Shown: positions 55,741-64,000 of the stretch, piece by piece | Position numbering within the stretch: the first letter of the stretch is position 1 | Layout of the letters: the number at the start of each line of letters is the position of its first letter | From: Spirometra erinaceieuropaei | Lineage: Eukaryota; Platyhelminthes; Cestoda; Diphyllobothriidea; Diphyllobothriidae | Direction of reading: 5' to 3' | DNA: 64,000 nucleotides | Assembly (NCBI GenBank): GCA_902702965.1 | Contig: CACRXP010000314.1 | Location: 211,151 to 275,150 of the forward strand | The notes under the pieces: generated by a model | Databases searched by the model: none | What the model saw: only the letters and a program-made list of their open reading frames with translations | What the model was told of the DNA's origin: nothing | Translations under genes and position numbers: made by a program

Positions 55741-56714
55741 CTAAACACTGTATGAAAACCAGAATCTCGAGTGAGTTGGCCACTGCTTATTTACCACATG
55801 TTATTTACTAAAATGTTGAACTAAAGTTAGTCCATCTGTGTAACAATACAGACAGGAATAGGGCGAACGAGAAATGGTTTCTTAAGAACGAACTGTTCGA
55901 CAGTATGATCCGCTCCGATTTTTCTGAATGACTAACCAACGGTTCTGAGCTACTGTTTCTCTCTAAGTACGCCTCTACAAGATCACCCTGGTATTCTGCC
56001 ATATTCTGTTGGAGGATGAGAAGTTTAGCAATGACTGGACCCAAATTGCTACTTCTCTGTGTCGTCTCAGTTCAGCTGACCGAACACGTATTGTAATGAC
56101 CGTCTCTCTGCTAGTACCATTCTCAATGCACTACTCAGTACGAGTGAATACGTAATCCGGTCGCCAAATGCCTCCCGTGGAATCTAAGATGGGCATGCAC
56201 TTTGCAGAAACCCTTATCAGGGCTCACATCTCCTTTCGTAAAAGCCGCAAATCAATAAAACGTACCTTTTTGTGCGCTCCCATTTGCAGGGCACCGTTCT
56301 CGTCATTCGGTGGGGGCGGGGGGGCATCCAACTGCGCGACAGACTGCCCAGCTCCCTCTCCCCCCCCCCATCCCCTTCCCCCTGCTGACGCAGTTGCATG
56401 CAGAGCATAATGCTGACAGACACGAACCCTGGTCTCGCATTAATAATATTTAATATTTTTTAATGCCACTTGATAGACTTTATCGGTCGGAGCTCAGCAT
56501 GCGCAAGGGCACGCCAACTTTGGTATCATGAGTTGCACGACAAAACCGGTCCGGCGCAGTTCGAACAGTGATACTTGGAAACTCGCGGGTACTTCGTTTT
56601 AAAAAGTTTCAATCTAAGGACTTGGCACAATTGGCTGCTGGCGTTCAGATTTGGTCCTTTGTACTTTGCATATGCAATGTGCTACTCACCACATTCTTAG
56701 CAAAGTATCTTAAA
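55741..56714. other. No recognisable feature
   Basis: G-run and C-run near 56310-56370. No motif. Confidence 0.35.
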
Positions 56715-57890
56715 GTCCGTGAACAATCTCATGAAATGTTAACTGGGATTCTGAAATGTTTTTTCGATTAGGAAAAACTACAATGAATGACCGATCTCAT
56801 GAAATATTGACCGAAATTCCGAAATGCGTTTTTGTCTAGGAAGGATTACTTAGGTGCAGTTATAATATGGATTTTAATGCGACATAATCCTATAATGTTT
56901 CCTACTCGCCAGGATGTCGACTTTTAAAAGCACTCTTTTTTACCTCCTTTAGGAAACGCACTCGGTAAGAAATGACTGCTTAAGTAGCATGTATCTTTAA
57001 CATTGATTTTTGATGGTCTTATAAATGCAAATATATTTTATAGGAACCACGAAAAAATATGCTTTCTTTTACTCGTTTGGTGGAAAATCCCGTTGTCTTC
57101 AAATTTTTTACCTGAAGAAAGTGTATATTTAGCTTTTGAAAAAGTTTTCAATTATGGGATTTTTAAGACCGTGCAATGCCCATTTATACAGCATCGCACA
57201 TTTCCGTTTGCCAATGCTTCTCATGAAATGAAGAACGTAGTCCGCATCCATTGCAATATTTTATGAACACTACATGGTATCTGTTCTAAGGTACAGGAGA
57301 ATATATGATTTTCTTTACGCCGAAAGCAAGCACCTTGTAAACTGAAATTGCTAAAAGCTAATGCAACGGCTGATCAGCCTCAAAATTATTCGGGCATAGA
57401 GAAACATTTTCAAAAGCTAAATATACACGTTCTTCAGGTAAAAAAGACAACGTGATCCTCCACCAAACGAATAAAAGAAAGCATATTTTTCGTGGTTTCT
57501 ATAAAATATATTTGAATTTATAAGGCCATCAAAACTCAACGTGAAAAATACATGCTACTTAAGTAGTCCTTTCTTACCGAGTGCGTTTTATACTGGAGGT
57601 AAAAAAGGAGTGCATTCAAAAGTCGACATCCTAGCAAGTACGAAACATTATAGGATTATGCCGCATAAAAATCCATATTATAACTGCACCTAAGTAATCC
57701 TTTCTAGACAAAAACGCATTTCAGAATTTCGGTCAAAATTTCATGAGATCGGTCACTCACTGTAGTTTGATAAGACTGCAGTCTCAGTTTGTTCACTTGA
57801 TTTTGGATGTCTCTATAAAGTCAAATATGTTTTACAGAAGACGCACAAAATGTTTTCTTTTGCACCCATTTGGATGAGGACTGGACATGA
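56715..57890. mobile_element. LTIR element, older copy split by a nested insertion
   Basis: 56715-56778 is a left-arm piece without its end (CAATCTCATGAAATGTTAAC). After the nested element, 57765-57890 continues with inner sequence (TTGATTTTGGATGTCTCTATA, TGTTTTACAGAAGACGCAC) that normally lies beyond the left arm. The two pieces therefore belong to one older copy. Confidence 0.6.
56779..57764. mobile_element. LTIR element, complete, nested
   Basis: 986 bp with TA at both edges. The left end is TACAATGAATGACCGATC and the right end is GATCGGTCACTCACTGTA. The arms pair over more than 200 bp. A perfect CTACTTAAGTAG lies in the right arm (57555-57566), with one mismatch in the left. Inserted into the older copy 56715-57890. 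Confidence 0.8.
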
Positions 57891-58177
57891 AAGTCTGCAG
57901 AATGAGTCTACTGAAGTGAATGCAATACGGTGAGGACAATAAAATTAGTTTTATAAATTGTTTAGATGTACGCGGCAACAAAGACAGTCTGTGAGAGGCA
58001 TCGAGAATGTTCGCATTTCTCCCGTACGCCTGTTTTCTTATTTCAACGAGTTACCGCAGCAGACAGAGCATTTTATAATATGGAAATTAGAAGCGTGCAA
58101 ACAGGCGAAGGAGAGGTAATCTTAAGTTATCGATCTTAGAAGACCGGACTGGGTAAGATGTTATGCGGTAGGCAAAC

Positions 58178-58225
58178 CTAACCCTAACTCCAGCCCTAAC
58201 CCTAACATTAATCCTTTCCCTATTT
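58178..58225 (+). repeat. Interstitial telomere-like tract (CCCTAA-type)
   Basis: AACCTAACCCTAACTCC, GCCCTAACCCTAACATTAA: four to five units, same orientation as 36072-36126. Confidence 0.55.
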
Positions 58226-58554
58226 CTAATATTTATCCTACCCCCAGCCGCAAACCTGACTTTGGCCTTAGCCTTAGACTTACTCATTTTACTAAGTTTA
58301 ACCGGAAACGTGACTCTTATATTATATGGCTACATAAGGCAAACAAGTAAGCATGTTATAGCAACAAACGCTAGAAGCTAACATACTCGATCGCCGCCCT
58401 CGTCCGATTTAAAACCTCGTCTTCTCTAAATCCGGTATAGGAGGAAAGAGCGGATTTCTTTTAAAGGGGTCTTTCAACACCCGAATAATTTTGAATCCGA
58501 CATATCGTTGCATTTGTACTTAACTGTATATTTTTCATGTGAGGAAATTCATTT

Positions 58555-58765
58555 ATTCATTGGTAGGGGGCTCTCACCGATCGTTCTTACGGAACTCACT
58601 AGTTCCGTTGTGCCTGACGGACTCTCTCTGGAGCCCAACCAGCAGACGCACAGCAGTTTATGATATAGGCAGTATGTTATTACTGACAAAGACAAGGAAG
58701 ACTGGAATGGCCATTTCTGACTTTCCAGACGTCGTTAGCTAGTCATGCCCAACCCCGAAGTGTGG
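58555..58765. repeat. SINE-1 minus copy, diverged
   Basis: A minus-strand tail and body: GGGGGCTCTCACCGATCG, CGTTGTGCCTGACGG, TTACTGACAAAGACAAGG and CATGCCCAACCCCGAAG. Confidence 0.6.
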
Positions 58766-59764
58766 AACTGCCAAAGTGTCAGCATTCAGAAATACTTTTT
58801 CATCATTTGCATAAATATTATTTTAATGAATAGATTTTTCTTTAGAATTGCCTCCTTGGAGGCGAGAGGTCAAGATTCGTCTTCCCAATCTGACATTACA
58901 GTTCAAATTAATCAACTTGCTGATCATGACTCTATCTAAAATTCCCGATTACGAGTTTTCAAAATGAGAATCGGGAACATTAATTCCTCTGGCGAATTTC
59001 CCAAATAAAGCTGCGAGCGCTTGAGTTTCCAAAAGATCGGTTTGCTAAAAAAGCACTAAATAAAAAGCGAATTATGGAAAATGCGGCGACCTCTGATTCA
59101 ATTAAATTACCTAACCAAACTAGAATCCACTAAGTAATTACAGACCTAAACTGGTGGCCAAGGGAAATGTGCCCATTGTGATAGAATCAGCGCATTCCAT
59201 AAGCTGCAGGAGATAAGGTTTGTAAATCACTAAAACTACGAATGCACCCCCAACCTAAGTTTATATTCTTGATCGAAACCGTGAGTATAAGGGAGTGCGC
59301 GGATTTGTTTATAAAGCGGTGGACTTAACAACGTCCAACGGCCGAGGAACGAGACTTTTTTGACTCATAAGCAGCAGAACGAGGACTTGGATAGGAATCG
59401 CTGACGACAGTTGATGAGTCACAATTGACCCTTCCAGTCCCCCCTGTCTTTCTTGGGATTCTTTTCAACATACCTACCTGATCGGTAAACGCACGTCTAA
59501 CACCGAAATGTCCTTCCCTTTCTGGCACGAGTTTGAACCCACTCAGCGATATTTAAAATTTCGTACACATTTGAACTGTTCAAGTCTGCTAAAGAATCTT
59601 TTCATTATCTTCCAATTATCTGATGAGCACCGATGGATATACTGCCAATTTTATTCATAATAATAACTAGTGACTTGCGATCAATTTGGATATCAGTAGT
59701 TTGTGAAGTGGAAAGTTATTCTCAGTTCACCTGGTCCTATGTCATCAACATATGTTCCTGGTCG
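58766..59764. other. No recognisable feature
   Basis: Only a weak SINE-like patch at 59400-59460 (GCTGACGACAGTTGATGAGT). Otherwise unassigned. Confidence 0.35.
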
Positions 59765-60850
59765 GTTGCATAATGGCACTACCGACAAAGACGTCTTTTT
59801 AATGGAATAGAATAATAACTTAATTGGCAGGATATTATTACCGGCAAAGTCAACGGAAGACTGGAATGGTCATTACTGGCTTATTAGCCATCGTCAATCG
59901 CTCACACCTAACCTCGAAGTGTGGAACACTCGAGGCTCGAACTCGCGACCCCTGGGGCTTGATCCCGCGTCCTGCAGGTTAGAAGTTCAACGCCCTAATC
60001 GATAGGGGCACGCCGGGAAAAGTCGAATCGGTAAATGGGCGCGCATTTTGCCTGATTTCTCGCGATACAACGTCATACAAAGATAGCGCTTTCTTGTCTG
60101 TATTAGTAGTGATTTCATTAGAGAATGCATTTGCCGTTTACAAACATTGTTCCCTCCCTCTCCATCCCCAACTTGTAAACCTCGAAACTCTATCAGTCTA
60201 CTAACCAACTGGCCTCAGAAATTAACTGGAAAGGAGGCCATTTCAAGGCTTTGTTTTTGAGCCTTTATTGTCACGCAGGACCTGAGACATGTAGCTTTAT
60301 CCGTTCTGCTGCGCCCTGACACCCGACGGGGTCTGCGACAGGAAGGACTGACGCTAAACGACGGGATCATGTTCGGATACTATTGGAACTTACCGCCAGG
60401 TCTAGGCTTCAAATCCGGCCTAAAAAGCCGCTTCCTGTACGCATCCAAAGCCCTCCTCTGACACGTTGTGAAGGTGGTCTCCAGTTTATTCACGTCTCCA
60501 CAGTCGCCTCTGTTCCACTGTCCGTACATCTCTACTTCGCAATATGTAAGATAGGTAGACAACGGCATGCCCTTTATAACCCAGTATAAATTGGAGCTGC
60601 CCGCAGTGTCTACTTAGACGTCAATAGCAGCTGATTACTTCACGAAAGTAAAGGCGATTTCGAGGGGTTCTTAATTTCGCGCTTTGGTCGCAGATTGTCT
60701 AGATGTGCAGTCAAGAGAGACTGGAATGGTCAGTTCTGGCTTATTAGCCGTCGTCAGCCGGCCATATCCGACCCTGAAGTGTGGAAAACCTGGGGCTCGA
60801 ACTCGCGACCTGTTAGTTAGAAGTCCAACGCCTCTAATCACTGGGTCACG
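59765..60850 (+). repeat. Rep-B copy 2 with SINE-1 at its ends
   Basis: Direct relative of 34318-35440: minus SINE-1 (59830-60010), the core with the conserved minus-strand frame at 60380-60568, and a second minus SINE-1 (60712-60850). It lacks the outer left block (33940-34200) of copy 1. Confidence 0.7.
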
Positions 60851-61075
60851 GCTGCGTTGCCCCATTGTATATTCCCGATCGAAACCGACAGGACAACGGG
60901 CTCGTGGATCAGTGGTTAGAGGCGTTGGACTTCTAATCGACAAGTCGCGAGTTCGAGCCTCAGATGTTCTACACCTCGGGGTTATTTATGACTGGCTGAC
61001 GACGTCTAATAAGCCAAGAATGGCCATTCCAGTCCTTCTTGTCTTAGTCGATAATAGTATTCTTCCTACTCATTT
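60712..61075. repeat. SINE-1 head-to-head inverted pair
   Basis: A minus copy (60712-60863) and a plus copy (60866-61075) meet at their tRNA-like heads. The plus head is the clearest in the window: GCTCGTGGATCAGTGGTTAG, TTGGACTTCTAATC, box B GAGTTCGAGCC. The minus arm is the end of Rep-B copy 2. Confidence 0.75.
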
Positions 61076-61139
61076 ATTCTTCTATTCCATTAAAAAAACG
61101 TCATTTAGGGTACATAAACTGTTGCAATGTATGTAGATT

Positions 61140-61573
61140 ACATTTTATACTTTAGAAGGGGCGTTAACTAACGGAAAGACGTGATGTTCTTTGAATGGAC
61201 ATCCCATGATCCTAAAAAAAGTCCAACAAGTACAGGTTTTTTAAAATCAAAATAGGTCTTTTTCATCTAATAAACATAGGAAACAGCATTTTCTACCAAA
61301 TGAGTGCAAGAAAGGGGAAGTTTTAGCATCTTTTTTTCTTTTAAAATATATCTGCATTTGTAAGGGCTTAAGTATTCATTTTTTTACGGACTGCAGTTTT
61401 TGCAGGCGGTCGGAAAGACATGCTTTCAAAATCTGGCATCCTGGCATGACTAAAATATCTTGTTAGAATGCTGATCGGTGATCAATACTACAACACCACC
61501 TCAGCATTCCTTTTTATGATCAATATATCCCAAAATCTTGGCTAACGTTTTGTGAGCTTTTAAGCTGACTGTA
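61140..61573. mobile_element. LTIR element, degenerate right half
   Basis: Inner and right-arm LTIR landmarks (TTTTTGCAGGCGGTCGGAAAG, ACAACACCACCTCAG, GCTAACGTTTTGTGAGC) ending TTAAGCTGACTGTA. The left arm is not identifiable. Confidence 0.5.
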
Positions 61574-62157
61574 CTTGCGCTAGGATGTTCCCACGAAGTA
61601 AATCCGAAAGACATATTTTAAAAAACGTTCTGACTGAAGCATAACTACCCAATCTCACTAAAATCATTTCTCAGACGACACTGTATCTATCGGACGTGGT
61701 AGCTCTTAACATTATTGTCAACTGTTGTTTACATTGCCTGCGATAATGCGCCAGCACAATTCTAGCCTAAGCATTTCCGTCTAAGTCCTTTGTTGTTTAA
61801 GTATTGAACCTTGCCTGTGTAAGCGTAACTTCATAAAGATTAAAGTTCGTACCACATCGATAGAAGTAAATCCCCATTGTGTCACCGCATGAAGTCGCCG
61901 AAATTTCCTTTTCTGCAATTTTATGTCGTACACTATTACCAATCAAATAAGTACGGTAAGCATGCCTCCACATGTTTTGTTTTCGCCGTACATAGTCAAA
62001 TATCGGCTGAACGACCGTAGCCCTGCGTTCGGTAGTCAGACGCAGGCGCCTACCCAACAAAGTGGCCATGAATTTCAGAGGCGATGGCGATATTTCGGTT
62101 TTTCCGAAAAGCTTTGAGAGGACGTGGAGTTGAAATCGTTTAGACGCTTTAAGAACA
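61574..62157. other. No recognisable feature
   Basis: A 124-codon minus frame (61797-62171) has no motif. Confidence 0.35.
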
Positions 62158-62330
62158 ATGGTAGAGGGCACTCACTGATCGTATTACGGAACTCACTCAT
62201 CCCATTGTGCCCCGACTGTCCCACACTTCGTGGTTGGGTATGACTGGCTGGCTGACGACGTCCAATAAGCCATAAATGGCCATGCCAGTCTCCCTTGTCT
62301 TTGTCGGTAATGCCATTCTGCCGATATGAA
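62158..62330 (+). repeat. SINE-1 copy, head lost
   Basis: An inverted tail (GGGCACTCACTGATCG) is followed by a plus body (GGTTGGGTATGACTGGCTGG, GCCATAAATGGCCATGCC). Confidence 0.55.
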
Positions 62331-63800
62331 ATATCTAGTTGAGAAATCGTCGAATTTTTCTCACGAATGAGTTCGGGGAGGTTTTTTTGAAGGAACTCCC
62401 TCATCTTCTCTATCAGCAGTTGCCAAAAACAACAGCAAACACACATATCCATGCTCTCTTGTCTTTGTTAGCAGTGCTATCCAACTTACCATAAGCCCAG
62501 ATATTCAGTTCTAGGGATGGAATGGGGTCCGTAGTAGCTCACCTGCGCATCTAGGCAAACTCCGGCCAAAGCGCGAAACTAAGGACCCCTCGAAGTGAAG
62601 TCATCAGCTGCTACTGACGTCTAAGTAGACACTGGGTGCAGCCGAAATTTACACTGGGTTATAGATGGCACGCCATTGTCTACCTATCTTACATATTGCG
62701 AAGTAGAGATGTACGGACAGTGGAACAGAGGCGACTGTAAAGACGTGAATAAACTGGAGACCACCTTCACAACGGGTCAGAGGAGGGCTTTGGATGCGTA
62801 CAGGAAGCGGCTTTTTAGGCCGGATTTGAAGTCTAGACCTGGCGGTAAGTTCCAATAGTATCCGAACATGATTCCGCCGTTTAGCGTCAGTCCTTCCTGT
62901 CGCAGACCCCGCCGGGTATCGTAGCGCAGTAAAACGAATAAAGCTACATGTCTCAAGTTCTACATGATAATAAAACCTCAAAATAAAGCCCTTGAAAAGA
63001 CCTTCGTTCAAATTAATTTCTGAGGCCAGTTGGTTAGTAGACTGATAGAATTTGGGGGCTTGCAATTTGGGGAGGGGGAGTGATGGAACGCTGTTTGTCG
63101 ATGGCAAATGAATTCTCTAATGAAATCACTACTAGTACAGACAAGCCAGCGCTATCCGTTTATGACGTTTTACCGCTACAAATCAGGCAAAATCCGCGCC
63201 CATGTACCATACCGATCGCGACTTATCCCCGGCGTGCCCCTTTCGATTAGGGCGTTGAACTTCTAACCAAAAGGACGCGGGATCGAGCCCCAGGGGTCGC
63301 GAGTTCAAGCCTCGGATGTTCCACACTTCGCGGTTGGGTATGACTGGTTGACGATGGCTAATAAGCCAGAAATGACCATTCCAGTCTCCCTTGTCTTTGT
63401 CGGTGAAGCCATTCTGCCGATGTGAAATATCTAGTTGAGAATTCTTCGAAGGTTTCTTACGAATGAGTTCGGGGGGTTTTGTGAAGGAACTCCCTCATCT
63501 TCTCTACCAGCAGTTGCCAAAATACAACAGCAAACATATTCAGACACTAGAGAGTTAGAGTCGGACAACAGCTAAGGTTAATGAAGGTACAAACAACAGC
63601 CGCAAGCGTCTCAACGCCGGCCTATGATGTAGATTGAGTACATTTCGTCACCTTTCCTTTCCCTACGTCCGCCAAAGTCCATGTGTGCATTAGGATGGTG
63701 ACCACCAAAGCTGATACACCACTCCCTCATCCGGCGAAATGATGCTCGAGGACTCCCTACCCGCAACTTCTTCCCTGCCGTCCTGACTTCATATGTAATA
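62280..63800 (-). repeat. Rep-B copy 3 (inverted)
   Basis: The inverse of 33940-35475 over almost its full length, including the outer block (CCTCATCCGGCGAAATGATG at 63726). The segment TCTTCTCTAYCAGCAGTTGCC occurs at both ends here (about 62400 and 63497) as direct repeats. The conserved frame is on the plus strand at 62676-62858. A plus SINE-1 lies at 63245-63425. Confidence 0.7.
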
Positions 63801-63889
63801 TATATATATATTGCTAATAGAAGCGAAGATTCGAGTCCCCGGACATAAATGAGGAGAAGAGGCGATCTCGGGAACCATGATTGTATTGT

Positions 63890-63929
63890 CCTGACGTTTC
63901 AAAAGCAGACAAGCTTTCATCGTCGGAGG
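63890..63929 (-). ncRNA. Hammerhead-like RNA with altered core
   Basis: CCGACGA in place of CTGATGA, as in 33835-33874. Stem II is GAAAGC/GCTTTT, stem I is CCT/AGG, and GAAACGTC is intact. Confidence 0.65.
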
Positions 63930-63953
63930 TGAGTATCGTACGGCCTCACACAG

Positions 63954-63961
63954 TATTTATA
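63954..63961 (-). promoter_or_regulatory. TATA-like box of PLE terminal module
   Basis: CCTATAAATACTG on the minus strand, 25 bp upstream of the hammerhead-like RNA, the same spacing as in P9. Confidence 0.5.
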
Positions 63962-64000
63962 GGATGGGGATAGATATCAGTCATGCTAACACGGTGGTAA

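Larger units (their letters stand above)
63850..64000 (-). mobile_element. PLE 3' end (P14)
   Basis: A minus-strand terminal module, closely related to P9: TATA-like box 63954-63961, altered hammerhead, and a tail starting with the complement of GAGAAGAGGCGATCTCGGG. The element continues outside the window. Confidence 0.7.

Noticed and set aside
60890..60965. A functional tRNA-Arg gene
   Set aside because: The anticodon-arm and box B match is good, but there is no matching acceptor stem and the sequence continues into the SINE-1 body as in all copies.

Overview
The window is non-coding, repeat-dense eukaryotic DNA. I recognise no host protein-coding gene, no rRNA and no intact tRNA gene. Almost everything that can be identified is a transposable element, mostly broken. 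The element mix suggests a flatworm, perhaps a tapeworm with a large genome: Penelope-like elements (PLEs) carrying GIY-YIG endonucleases and hammerhead ribozymes, an RTE-like LINE, Tc1-like transposase relics, tRNA-derived short repeats, and short telomere-like CCCTAA tracts. That assignment is an inference from element types, not from a marker gene. A 311-base run of N at 46941-47251 is an assembly gap.

Layout. 1-5.5 kb: a PLE 3' end with a hammerhead, a head-to-head pair of tRNA-Arg-like short repeats (SINE-1), a PLE endonuclease split by a 1.2 kb long-terminal-inverted-repeat element (LTIR), and a Tc1 transposase scrap. 5.5-14.5 kb: two GC-rich Rep-C copies, two LTIR elements, a second tRNA-like repeat family (SINE-2), a 1.2 kb Tc1-like pseudogene and a scrambled PLE reverse transcriptase. 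16-22.4 kb: a truncated LTIR, Rep-D, a PLE N-terminal fragment, a broken LINE (endonuclease and reverse transcriptase), and a PLE endonuclease of another lineage. 22.4-24.3 kb: SINE-1 pieces and two Rep-F copies around a PLE 3' end. 27-36.9 kb: LTIR relics, a SINE-2 inverted cluster, PLE remnants, Rep-B copy 1 and LTIR copies. 39.7-40.8 kb: a near-perfect 1 kb fold-back made of two PLE 3' portions, with one target-site duplication around the whole structure. 41.6-52.1 kb: an LTIR copy, a direct duplication (Rep-E), Rep-D copy 2, SINE-1, the gap, a second copy of the scrambled PLE, Rep-C copies and the best-preserved GIY-YIG frame. 53-57.9 kb: two LTIR elements flanking the most complete PLE (reverse transcriptase, GIY-YIG, hammerhead). 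58-64 kb: SINE-1 copies and two Rep-B copies, ending in another PLE 3' end.

How the parts relate. The strongest biological signal is the PLE terminal module. In copy after copy the order is a TATA-like box, then 25-40 bp later a hammerhead whose stem III is self-complementary, and in two good copies an AATAAA immediately after it. Stem I covaries between copies. A second theme is inversion: PLEs, SINE-1 and SINE-2 all occur as head-to-head dimers. The LTIR elements have TA target duplications, shown by an empty-site comparison, and look like non-autonomous Tc1/mariner-type elements. The autonomous partner is not evident here.
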